DNA from: CAZTJA01 sp964613745
GTDB lineage: Bacteria > Desulfobacterota > Desulfomonilia > Desulfomonilales > Desulfomonilaceae
Length of the DNA: 14,333 bases
Direction of reading: 5' to 3'
Assembly (NCBI GenBank): GCA_964613745.1
Contig: CAZTJA010000081.1
Span: forward strand, 1-14,333
Positions 7,519 to 14,264 of the stretch are shown here, piece after piece (positions within the stretch are counted from its first letter, which is position 1; every line of letters starts with the position of its first letter). Under the pieces are notes generated by a model. It searched no databases. It was not told the origin of the DNA and saw nothing but the letters and a program-made list of their open reading frames with translations. The position numbers and the translations under genes were made by a program.

Positions 7519-7563
7519 TAGCTCAATCGAAATGAAGTCTTTAAAGCAAAAGGGGATGTTCCA

Positions 7564-7902
7564 ATGAAAAAAGTCGATGTGATAATCAAACCGTTCAAAC
7601 TGGATGAAGTTAAAGAAGCATTGCATTCCATCGGTATTCAAGGAATGACGGTATCAGAAGTAAAGGGTTTCGGTCGTCAAAAGGGCCATAAAGAAATCTA
7701 TAGAGGCGCTGAGTATTTGGTCGATTTTCTTCCGAAGATTAAAATTGAAATGGTAATCGCATCACAGATGGTCGACCAGGTCTTGGAGAAAGTCATCTCC
7801 GCTGCACGAACCGGCACTATTGGAGACGGCAAAATCTTCGTGTCCCCTGTGGATACAGTCGTCAGAATCAGGACCGGTGAAAGAGACGAAGACGCGATTT
7901 AG
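7564..7902 (+). CDS. glnK: PII nitrogen regulatory protein (first copy, GlnK/GlnB)
   Basis: This 112-residue PII signal protein senses 2-oxoglutarate and ATP/ADP, and in its unmodified form blocks AmtB and adjusts glutamine synthetase regulation. The T-loop (about 37-55, GFGRQKGHKEIYRGAEYLVD) contains Tyr51, the uridylylation site used by GlnD, and Q39 for 2-oxoglutarate/Mg binding. The B-loop TGTIGDGK (83-90) and the C-loop near RIRTGERDEDA are intact. Length is exactly that of the family. Position 54 is Asp, as in E. coli GlnB, but linkage to amtB is the usual criterion for glnK, so the name is a convention. The ribosome binding site AGGGGA (7551-7556) is 7 nt from the ATG. It is the second gene of the first sigma-54 unit and is followed by a hairpin at 7915-7939. 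Confidence 0.96.
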   Translation: MKKVDVIIKPFKLDEVKEALHSIGIQGMTVSEVKGFGRQKGHKEIYRGAEYLVDFLPKIKIEMVIASQMVDQVLEKVISAARTGTIGDGKIFVSPVDTVVRIRTGERDEDAI

Positions 7903-7914
7903 CCGTTTACCAAC

Positions 7915-7939
7915 CCGGGAGAGAAAGTCCCTCTCCCGG
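7915..7939 (+). terminator. Hairpin after the first PII gene
   Basis: CCGGGAGAG (7915-7923) and CTCTCCCGG (7931-7939) form a perfect 9-bp stem with a 7-nt loop, 12 nt after the PII stop codon. No U-run follows, so it may be a weak terminator or a 3'-end stabilising stem for the amtB-PII transcript. Confidence 0.55.
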
Positions 7940-8056
7940 ATACCCTTCAATCAAATTGTAGTTACCAAAATGTAAGTTCCACCTTTTAGATCTTACCTAT
8001 ACGTCGGAAAAACTCTACCCACATTCAGGCCGAAAAACTATTGGTCACCGAAATGA

Positions 8057-8076
8057 TACGTGAATACAGTCACGTA
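8057..8076. promoter_or_regulatory. Inverted repeat upstream of the second sigma-54 promoter, candidate activator site
   Basis: TACGTGA-ATACAG-TCACGTA is a perfect 7-bp inverted repeat with a 6-nt spacer. Its centre is about 65 nt before the predicted transcription start, near the range in which sigma-54 activators bind. The half site resembles the centre of the 6106-6139 dyad only loosely (shared TACGT and TCACG), so a common factor is speculative. Confidence 0.4.
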
Positions 8077-8104
8077 GCTCCTCTTGTATATTGTGCCGCC
8101 TGGG

Positions 8105-8121
8105 CCGGCACAGCGCTTGCT
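8105..8121 (+). promoter_or_regulatory. Sigma-54 (-24/-12) promoter of the second amtB
   Basis: CCGGCACAGCGCTTGCT matches the sigma-54 consensus, with GG at 8107-8108 and GC at 8119-8120, again 12 nt apart. The -24 core GGCAC is perfect, with C replacing T in front. Transcription would start near 8132, leaving a leader of about 57 nt before the chosen start codon. Confidence 0.85.
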
Positions 8122-8188
8122 CCTTGCAAAAACGTAACTTGTTCAATTGAGTTCGGACCTATCGAATAGGCGTGAAGGGAATATGGGT

Positions 8189-9400
8189 ATGAATGGAGCC
8201 GATACTGCATTCGTGATGTTATGCTCTGCATTGGTTCTCGTAATGACTCCGGGATTGGCGATCTTTTACGGCGGTTTGACGCATTCCAAGAACGTGCTTT
8301 CAACGATGATGCACAGCTTCTTTCTCATGGGATTGGCCTCCGTGATATGGGTAATTTACGGTTACTCCTTGAGTTTTGGACCGGACATTGGTGGATTGAT
8401 CGGAAATCTTGATTATTTCTTGTGCAATGGAGTAGGCACCGCCGTGAAGGAAGGCCTCACGATTCCGCACAATGTCTTCCTGACATTCCAAGGTATGTTT
8501 TTCATAATTACCCCCGCACTCATTTCAGGCGCTTTCGCGGAGCGAATGAAGTTCGGCTCTTTCGTAGTATTCACCGTCCTTTGGATGACTTTTGTATACA
8601 CCCCCATCTGTCACTGGGTCTGGGGAGACGGCTGGCTTGCCAAATTGGGTTGTTTGGATTTCGCAGGGGGACTGGTTGTACATCTCAATTGCGGCGTGGC
8701 CGCCCTGGTGAGTGCTGTAGTCGTCGGAAAAAGGAAGGGCTACGGAACCAGAGCATTTATACCGCACAATCTCACACTGACCTTGCTCGGCGTTGGGCTC
8801 CTCTGGTTCGGGTGGTTCGGATTCAATGCAGGAAGCAGATTGGCAGCAGACGGCGTAGCAGGCAACGCATTTCTTGTGACTCATGTGGCTGCGGCCATCG
8901 GGGCTCTCTCATGGGTATTTGCCGAATGGCTACTCCGGGGAAAGCCCACCACACTGGGTCTCGCTTCGGGAGCAATCGCCGGATTGGGTTCCATCACCCC
9001 CGCATCAGGGTTCGTGAATGTATCATCCGCTCTGATAATCGGATTTGTCGCAGGCATAATCTGTTATTTAGCTGTGTTGGCAAAAGACAGACTTGGATAC
9101 GATGATTCCCTTGACGTGGTAGGCATACATGGAGTAGGCGGTATATGGGGTACTTTAGCGACCGGCCTATTCGCAACGAAACTTATCAACGAATCCGGAG
9201 CCGACGGTCTTTTTTACGGGAATCCTGCTCAACTGTGGTATCAGCTCATAGGTGTCGGAGCGGTAATCGGCTACTCATTAATCGTCACCGTTGTAATCCT
9301 TTTCATCATCAAGGCCGTAATGGGATTGAGGGTGAGCCAGGAAAATGAAGAAATCGGAGTGGATACCTCAGCTCACGGCGAGGTCGGTTACAACTTCTAA
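8189..9400 (+). CDS. amtB: Ammonium transporter AmtB (second copy)
   Basis: This 403-residue paralogue of the first amtB is also an inner-membrane ammonium channel. The twin histidines are H165 (VVHLNCG) and H314 (VGIHGVGGIWG); FQGMFFIITPALISGAFAER carries the outer gate Phe, and FGWFGFNAGS and the PII-binding tail GLRVSQENEEIGVDTSAHGE are conserved. Starts at TTG 8147 and ATG 8183 are in frame, but the only Shine-Dalgarno sequence (AGGGA, 8176-8180) is 8 nt before ATG 8189 and only 2 nt before ATG 8183, and starting at 8189 aligns with the first copy (MNGADTA against MNAADNA). The region around residues 55-80 (after TM2) is the most divergent from the first copy. A PII gene follows after 113 nt. 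Function redundant or specialised for a different ammonium range cannot be told from sequence. Confidence 0.95.
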   Translation: MNGADTAFVMLCSALVLVMTPGLAIFYGGLTHSKNVLSTMMHSFFLMGLASVIWVIYGYSLSFGPDIGGLIGNLDYFLCNGVGTAVKEGLTIPHNVFLTFQGMFFIITPALISGAFAERMKFGSFVVFTVLWMTFVYTPICHWVWGDGWLAKLGCLDFAGGLVVHLNCGVAALVSAVVVGKRKGYGTRAFIPHNLTLTLLGVGLLWFGWFGFNAGSRLAADGVAGNAFLVTHVAAAIGALSWVFAEWLLRGKPTTLGLASGAIAGLGSITPASGFVNVSSALIIGFVAGIICYLAVLAKDRLGYDDSLDVVGIHGVGGIWGTLATGLFATKLINESGADGLFYGNPAQLWYQLIGVGAVIGYSLIVTVVILFIIKAVMGLRVSQENEEIGVDTSAHGEVGYNF

Positions 9401-9513
9401 TGTGTAATCCGAATGTAATCACAATCTCTATTCTCTAAGAAACTTCCGGACCGCAGGTCAGGCGCATTTACAGGACTTGGGAGCTTTCGAGTCGATTGTC
9501 CGAAGGGGGCAGG

Positions 9514-9852
9514 ATGAAAAAAGTAGAAGTAATCATTAAGCCGTTCAAACTCGATGAAGTCAAAGAAGCCCTTGGATCCATTGGAGTTCAGGGAATGACC
9601 GTCATGGAAGTCAAAGGATTCGGTCGTCAAAAAGGTCACAAGGAAATTTACCGGGGTGCGGAATACCTCGTGGATTTCTTGCCAAAGATAAAAATAGAGA
9701 TGGTGGTTGGGACGGATCTGGTGGATCAGGTAATCGAAAAAGTTATCGCTGCGGCCAGAACCGGGAGCATAGGCGACGGTAAAATATTTGTCTCACCGGT
9801 CGAAACGGTTGTGAGAATCAGGACCGGAGAGCGGGACGAAGACGCCCTATAA
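9514..9852 (+). CDS. glnB: PII nitrogen regulatory protein (second copy, GlnB/GlnK)
   Basis: This 112-residue PII protein is 98/112 identical to the first copy by direct comparison. T-loop Tyr51, Q39 and the B-loop TGSIGDGK (83-90) are all kept, so uridylylation and ligand binding should be intact. The differences cluster at residues 65-69 (VGTDL against IASQM) and are otherwise conservative. A TTG at 9496 would add six residues, but the ATG at 9514 aligns with the family start and has AGGGGG just upstream. It lies between the second amtB and glnA (76 nt before glnA), so both amtB-glnK and glnB-glnA linkages apply and the gene name is conventional. It probably controls both AmtB gating and, through the adenylylation cascade, GlnA activity. 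I see no separate sigma-54 promoter before it. Confidence 0.95.
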   Translation: MKKVEVIIKPFKLDEVKEALGSIGVQGMTVMEVKGFGRQKGHKEIYRGAEYLVDFLPKIKIEMVVGTDLVDQVIEKVIAAARTGSIGDGKIFVSPVETVVRIRTGERDEDAL

Positions 9853-9861
9853 GTCAGATAA

Positions 9862-9908
9862 CGGGTCATCTAAATGATCCGACAATACAGGTGCGCGTAT
9901 TCGCGTAC
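9862..9908 (+). other. Two small hairpins between the second PII gene and glnA
   Basis: CGGGTCAT (9862-9869) pairs with ATGATCCG (9874-9881) through a 4-nt loop with one G-U, and GTGCGCG (9891-9897) pairs with CGCGTAC (9902-9908) through a 4-nt loop with one G-U. Neither is followed by a U-run. They may be RNA-processing or partial-termination elements inside the operon. The second ends 20 nt before the glnA start. Confidence 0.35.
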
Positions 9909-9928
9909 AATTTGAGAAGGAGAAACGA

Positions 9929-11341
9929 ATGGATCCCAAACAGGTACTGGAGTTTGCCAAAGAGAATAAAGCCGTGATGGTCGATCTCAAGTTCATGGAT
10001 TTTCCCGGCATGTGGCAACACTTCAGTGTGCCCCTTCATGAACTTGAAGAAGACTCTTTTGAAGAAGGATTCGGATTTGACGGTTCTTCGATTCGCGGCT
10101 GGCAGCCGATCCATGCCTCGGACATGCTGGTAATTCCGGACCCTGCAACTGCGATAATGGATCCTTTTATGCAGCATCCGACAATGTCCCTCATCTGCAA
10201 CATTGTTGATCCGCTTACAAAGGAACGCTACACGAGAGACCCCAGACATATCGCTCATAAGGCGGAAGCTTACCTTAAATACACAAAGATCGGTGACACG
10301 GCATTCTTCGGACCTGAAGCGGAATTCTTTATATTTGACGATGTTCGATACAGTTGCGGAGCCAACCACGCCTTCTACGAAGTGGATTCCATTGAGGGTG
10401 TATGGAATACCGGACGAGAAGAAAACCCAAACCTCGGTTACAAACCTCGCCATAAGGAAGGCTACTTCCCTGTATCTCCATCGGATTCCCAGCAGGATCT
10501 ACGTACCGAAATGACCCTGGTGTTGGAAAGCTTAGGCATCACCATTGAAGCTCAGCACCATGAAGTTGCCACCGCCGGACAGGGCGAAATCGACATGAAG
10601 TTCGCTCCCCTTGTAGTCATGGGCGATCAGCTTATGTGGTTTAAGTACGTCCTCAAAAACATCGCTAAGAGACATTGCAAAACAGTTACCTTCATGCCCA
10701 AGCCGTTGTTCGAAGATAACGGATCCGGTATGCATACGCACATCAGTATCTGGAAAGAAGGCAAGCCTCTGTTTGCAGGCGACAAATACGCCGGTCTTTC
10801 GGAAATGGCACTTTGGGCCGTCGGCGGGATCTTGAAACATGCTCCGGCTCTTTGCGCAATCTGCAATCCCACCACCAACTCATACAAGCGTCTCGTCCCG
10901 GGTTTTGAAGCCCCAGTAAACCTCGCTTACTCTTCGAGAAACCGTTCCGCATGCTGCCGTATACCGATGTACAGCGCTTCTCCCAAATCAAAGAGAATCG
11001 AATACAGAACTCCCGACCCGTCCTGCAATGGTTATCTCGCATTCAGTGCGTTGCTTATGGCAGTCCTGGACGGCATTGAAAACAAAATGGATCCGGGTGA
11101 GCCTTTGGATAAAGACATCTATGCACTCTCCCCTGAAGAATTGAGGGACGTTCCTTCAACACCGGGAAGTTTGGAAGAAGCGTTGAAGGCTCTCGAAGCC
11201 GACCATGAATTCCTGCTCAAAGGCGATGTCTTCACATCGGATGTTATCGAGAAATGGATCGAATACAAAACTGAAGCGGAACTGAACCCAGTCCGTATGC
11301 GTCCTCATCCCTATGAGTTCGCCCTGTATTTCGACATCTAG
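9929..11341 (+). CDS. glnA: Glutamine synthetase type I
   Basis: This 470-residue GSI makes glutamine from glutamate, ammonium and ATP, and is the main ammonium-assimilating enzyme when ammonium is scarce. It forms a cytoplasmic dodecamer. Signatures run in order: FGFDGSSIRGW in the N-terminal beta-grasp domain, FGPEAEFFIFD (metal ligands), EAQHHEVATAGQGEID, GSGMHTHISIW with the n2 metal His, NPTTNSYKRLVPGFEAP, and NRSACCRIP. The adenylylation site is Tyr398 in DIYALSPEE, equivalent to E. coli Tyr397 counted without Met, so the enzyme is of the GSI-beta, adenylylation-controlled type. Length matches the family (about 468-470). The ribosome binding site AAGGAG (9917-9922) is 6 nt from the ATG. 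It closes the amtB-PII-amtB-PII-glnA run, and a strong terminator follows. Confidence 0.97.
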   Translation: MDPKQVLEFAKENKAVMVDLKFMDFPGMWQHFSVPLHELEEDSFEEGFGFDGSSIRGWQPIHASDMLVIPDPATAIMDPFMQHPTMSLICNIVDPLTKERYTRDPRHIAHKAEAYLKYTKIGDTAFFGPEAEFFIFDDVRYSCGANHAFYEVDSIEGVWNTGREENPNLGYKPRHKEGYFPVSPSDSQQDLRTEMTLVLESLGITIEAQHHEVATAGQGEIDMKFAPLVVMGDQLMWFKYVLKNIAKRHCKTVTFMPKPLFEDNGSGMHTHISIWKEGKPLFAGDKYAGLSEMALWAVGGILKHAPALCAICNPTTNSYKRLVPGFEAPVNLAYSSRNRSACCRIPMYSASPKSKRIEYRTPDPSCNGYLAFSALLMAVLDGIENKMDPGEPLDKDIYALSPEELRDVPSTPGSLEEALKALEADHEFLLKGDVFTSDVIEKWIEYKTEAELNPVRMRPHPYEFALYFDI

Positions 11342-11392
11342 TCTCGAATCCGTGATTTTGGACCATCTTAATTGAATCTGAGTTAATATATT

Positions 11393-11436
11393 TCGGCCGT
11401 CCGGTGTCTATATGGACGGCCGATTCTGTTTTAATT
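11393..11436 (+). terminator. Intrinsic terminator after glnA
   Basis: TCGGCCGTCC (11393-11402) and GGACGGCCGA (11414-11423) form a perfect 10-bp GC-rich stem with an 11-nt loop, followed by the T-rich run TTCTGTTTTAATT. This is the best terminator in the window and separates the nitrogen module from nadE. Confidence 0.88.
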
Positions 11437-11453
11437 GAGTGGAAGGAACCGAA

Positions 11454-13163
11454 ATGTCCGGAATCAGAATAGCAATGGCTCAGGTAAATACTACCGTCGG
11501 TGATTTCAGAGGCAACATCGAAAAAATTGGTAAATTCATAAATCAGGCCCGAGACCTTGGCGTTGACTTGGTGACTTTTCCGGAACTTTGCTTGTGCGGC
11601 TATCCTCCTGAAGATTTATTGCTCAATAAAAGTTTTCTTAAAGATAATAGAGAAGCGCTGAATAGAATTGTGTCTTTTTCGACCGATATAGCAGTTATAA
11701 TCGGCTTCGCACATCAAGAAGATGGTCGCGTTTTTAATGCCGCCGCTCTGCTGTATGAAGAGCAGATAAAGGGTATTTATTACAAAACGGAACTTCCCAA
11801 TTACGGCGTTTTTGACGAAAAACGTTACTTTACCCCCGGCAAAGAATGCTTCCTTTTTGAAATAGAAAACACACGATTCTCTCTCACCATCTGTGAAGAT
11901 ATTTGGATCAAGAACTCGCTGCCCTATGAATGCGCCGAAAAAAACCAAGCAGACGTCACTTTGAACATTTCCGCTTCGCCGTACTATTCCGGCAAAACGG
12001 AAGTGCGCCTCAAAATTCTAAACGATTTCGCGACGGTCACAAATTGTCTCGTGTTCTGGAACAATCTCGTGGGAGGCCAGGATGAGCTAGTTTTTGACGG
12101 GAGAAGCATGGTTGTAGACCATGGCGGCCACATCCGAGCGGCAGCAAAGCAATTTCAGGAAGATCTCCTGATTTATGATCTTCCGGAGTCTACTCAAACC
12201 CGTAGCCGGACATGGAATGTATCTCCTGAAAGTCCAGTGAAACTTACAATCAAACGCATAAGCGCGACCCCGGTTGTCCCAAGAATTGAAGCACCCTACG
12301 ACAGAACAGAGGAAATCTATCGAGCGCTCGTACTCGGTACAGCGGATTACGTGAAAAAGAATGGTTTCACCAAAGTGGTCATTGGATTAAGCGGAGGCAT
12401 CGATTCAGCTTTAACGGCTGCAATAGCCGTCGATGCTCTCGGATCGGATAAAGTAATCGGTGTCACGATGCCGTCCCAATATACTTCCGATGAAACCTTC
12501 GATGATGCTCGAGGTTTTGCAGCCAATCTCAATTTGCAGCTCTACACGATTCCCGTTAAGCCCGTGTACGATTCTTATATCGAAATGCTTAAGGATCCCT
12601 TCGGGCCGGGACCATTAGGAATAGAGGCTGAAAACCTTCAGGCGAGAATTCGCGGAAATTACCTCATGGCTCTATCCAATCGATTCGGCTGGCTTGTCCT
12701 TACAACGGGGAACAAGAGCGAAACCGCAGTCGGATATTGCACCCTGTATGGAGATATGGCCGGTGGATTTGCCGTACTGAAGGATGTTCCCAAAACTCTC
12801 GTGTACGAGCTGTCTTTCTTCGTTAACAAAAAGGCCGAAAAAGAAGTTATCCCGATATCCGTGCTCGAACGGCCTCCAAGCGCGGAACTGCGTCCCGATC
12901 AGAAGGATGAGGATTCGCTTCCGCCGTACTCAATCCTTGATCCAATTCTGAAGGCTTACATAGAAGAAGATATGGCACCGGAAGACATTACGGGGTTTGA
13001 TCCGGCCGTGGTGCGTGAAGTTGTACGTATGGTTGAGCGCAACGAGTACAAGAGGCGTCAGGCCCCTCCAGGGGTCAAGATTACTCCAAAAGCTTTCGGT
13101 AAAGATCGTAGATTGCCAATAACGAACCATTATTGGTCCAACCACCTCCGAGGATTTAAATGA
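11454..13163 (+). CDS. nadE: Glutamine-dependent NAD+ synthetase
   Basis: This 569-residue bifunctional enzyme converts deamido-NAD+ to NAD+ with ATP, using ammonia released from glutamine. The N-terminal nitrilase-type glutaminase domain (about 3-265) has the Glu-Lys-Cys triad: E44 in TFPELCLCGYPPEDLL, K111 in YYKTELPNYGVFDEKRYF, and C147 in LTICEDIW. The C-terminal synthetase domain (about 285-565) has the PPi-binding loop SGGIDS (313-318), then TTGNKSETAVGYCTLYGDMAGG and the C-terminal KITPKAFGKDRRLPI. Length is normal for the two-domain form. An in-frame GTG at 11439 would add five residues, but ATG 11454 has GGAAGGA 6 nt upstream. Its stop overlaps the next gene's start by 4 nt (ATGA), implying translational coupling. 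No clear promoter was found between the glnA terminator and this gene. Confidence 0.96.
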   Translation: MSGIRIAMAQVNTTVGDFRGNIEKIGKFINQARDLGVDLVTFPELCLCGYPPEDLLLNKSFLKDNREALNRIVSFSTDIAVIIGFAHQEDGRVFNAAALLYEEQIKGIYYKTELPNYGVFDEKRYFTPGKECFLFEIENTRFSLTICEDIWIKNSLPYECAEKNQADVTLNISASPYYSGKTEVRLKILNDFATVTNCLVFWNNLVGGQDELVFDGRSMVVDHGGHIRAAAKQFQEDLLIYDLPESTQTRSRTWNVSPESPVKLTIKRISATPVVPRIEAPYDRTEEIYRALVLGTADYVKKNGFTKVVIGLSGGIDSALTAAIAVDALGSDKVIGVTMPSQYTSDETFDDARGFAANLNLQLYTIPVKPVYDSYIEMLKDPFGPGPLGIEAENLQARIRGNYLMALSNRFGWLVLTTGNKSETAVGYCTLYGDMAGGFAVLKDVPKTLVYELSFFVNKKAEKEVIPISVLERPPSAELRPDQKDEDSLPPYSILDPILKAYIEEDMAPEDITGFDPAVVREVVRMVERNEYKRRQAPPGVKITPKAFGKDRRLPITNHYWSNHLRGFK

Positions 13164-13852
13164 TCGCCGCAGTAATAACCCATGTAGAATCCGAAGGTCC
13201 CGGAACATTGGGAGATTTTCTTCTGAAACAGGGATTTACACTGATGCCCGTCAGACTTTGGGCTGGTGATGGGTTGCCTCCTGCAAATTCAGTCGATGTG
13301 ATAGTCTCGATGGGCGGTCCTATGAACGTATATGAAGAAGATAAATTCCCGTTTTTAAGTGCAGAAACTACTTTTCTGAAGTCCGCTCTCAACGAAAATA
13401 TTCCCACAATAGGCGTGTGTCTCGGGGCTCAGATGATCGCCAAAGCCGCAGGTGCAAAGGTGGGCAAATCCCCCAACAAGGAAGTCGGATGGAGCACCGT
13501 TGCTCTCACGCAATCAGGGTTGGGTGACCCATTGTTCCGTGACCTACCGAAGAATTTACCCGTCCTCCAGTGGCATGAAGATATGTTTGACATTCCGAAT
13601 GGAGCTGATCGTTTAGCTGCTTCAGATCTTTGCCCCAACCAGGCATTTCGTTTGGGAAATGCAGTTGGACTCCAGTTTCATGTTGAAATTACCTCCGAGA
13701 TAATCAAAGATTGGTTTTCACAATCTCAGGATCTTGACTCAATGCTCGACTATTATGGAGAACACTACGACGGTCTAAAAAGACAGGCGGAACGGATGTA
13801 CTTGAACTTCATAAAACCTGTCGGCAATAAAACGGAAAACCGAATCATATGA
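13160..13852 (+). CDS. Stand-alone class I glutamine amidotransferase
   Basis: This 230-residue triad glutamine amidotransferase resembles the GATase domain of GMP synthase and the stand-alone GuaA-like family. The catalytic triad is C87 in GVCLGAQMIAKAAGA, and H174 and E176 in LQFHVE; the oxyanion region is MGGPMNVYEED. It hydrolyses glutamine and transfers the ammonia to an unknown acceptor. Members of this family are often annotated as GMP synthase-like, but the ATP-pyrophosphatase half is absent here. The ATG overlaps the nadE stop (ATGA), and its own stop overlaps the next gene by 4 nt. NadE already has its own glutaminase domain, so supplying NadE is unlikely. A gamma-glutamyl hydrolase-like activity on another substrate is an alternative. 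No membrane segment or signal peptide is visible. Confidence 0.9.
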   Translation: MIAAVITHVESEGPGTLGDFLLKQGFTLMPVRLWAGDGLPPANSVDVIVSMGGPMNVYEEDKFPFLSAETTFLKSALNENIPTIGVCLGAQMIAKAAGAKVGKSPNKEVGWSTVALTQSGLGDPLFRDLPKNLPVLQWHEDMFDIPNGADRLAASDLCPNQAFRLGNAVGLQFHVEITSEIIKDWFSQSQDLDSMLDYYGEHYDGLKRQAERMYLNFIKPVGNKTENRII

Positions 13853-14145
13853 AATCTGTGGACATGATATGTCAAAACTGCGATTATTTTGAGCCGTGGG
13901 ATACGGATAGTCCTCTGTTTGTTCACTTCCGCAGTACGGATGGATACAACAATTCATGGAGCCTCGAAATGAACGGATCATGCCGGAGATATCCTCCCAA
14001 CGTTGAAGCGGGGCTTCAGAATCCGGATAGTCTCCCGTGTTATCCCATGTTTCCACCTGTATCTGCCGCATATTGGTGTGGTGAGGGAAGGTGGACGGAT
14101 TTCGAGTCCGGCAATCGTTTTTATTGGGGGGATTGGGACGAATAA
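13849..14145 (+). CDS. Small cysteine-rich protein of unknown function, probable metal binding
   Basis: This 98-residue soluble protein has a CxxC near the N-terminus (C8, C11), then GSCRRYPP (C45), PCYPMFPP (C64) and YWCGEG (C77). The pattern CxNC, then CRRYPP, then WCGE recalls a widespread family of small uncharacterised Cys-rich proteins (recognition by memory, not by search). Four Cys (8, 11, 45, 77) would suit one zinc or iron-sulfur site, with C64 extra. The protein is also aromatic-rich (Trp at 17, 37, 76, 82 and near the end) and acidic. It starts on an ATGA overlap with the amidotransferase, so it is probably made in step with it. I infer no function; possible partner or accessory of the amidotransferase. 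Confidence 0.75.
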   Translation: MKSVDMICQNCDYFEPWDTDSPLFVHFRSTDGYNNSWSLEMNGSCRRYPPNVEAGLQNPDSLPCYPMFPPVSAAYWCGEGRWTDFESGNRFYWGDWDE

Positions 14146-14149
14146 TTAC

Positions 14150-14192
14150 ATTGGTTCCCCGCTGCAAAGTTTAAAGCGCCCCAATTAGTTTT
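14150..14192 (+). terminator. Possible terminator after the nadE operon
   Basis: ATTGG (14150-14154) pairs with CCAAT (14181-14185), and inside it CGCT (14160-14163) pairs with AGCG (14175-14178), followed by TAGTTTT. The stem is interrupted by an unpaired stretch, so the terminator is only moderately convincing. It begins 4 nt after the stop of the Cys-rich gene. Confidence 0.4.
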
Positions 14193-14264
14193 AAAGGTTT
14201 TCGGTTTCGTATTTACGCAAACACAAGAGAACATACCTGGCACTGGGTCCGGGCGAGGGGGGCT

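Larger units (their letters stand above)
7903..8188 (+). promoter_or_regulatory. Regulatory region before the second amtB
   Basis: These 286 nt contain no gene. In order they hold the 7915-7939 hairpin, a TACCAAAATGTAAG motif (7963-7976) that nearly repeats a sequence upstream of the nifA-like gene (4333-4346), a perfect 7-bp inverted repeat (8057-8076), and the sigma-54 promoter (8105-8121). No canonical NifA site (TGT-N10-ACA) was found. Confidence 0.5.
6301..9852 (+). repeat. Tandem duplication of an amtB-PII gene pair
   Basis: Unit one (6301-7902) and unit two (8189-9852) have the same gene order, orientation and preceding sigma-54 promoter. The two PII proteins differ at 14 of 112 positions by my alignment. 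The two transporters are clearly homologous along their whole length, with long identical blocks around the pore. Synonymous and intergenic sequence has diverged, so the duplication is not recent. Confidence 0.85.

Noticed and set aside
8422..9105. 227-codon plus-strand open frame inside the second amtB
   Set aside because: It is a shadow of amtB in another frame, with Arg/His/Ser-rich content and no domain; the amtB frame is unambiguous.
14235..14255. TGGCAC sequence near the right edge, resembling a sigma-54 -24 element
   Set aside because: No TTGC follows at the required spacing, so the -12 half is missing.
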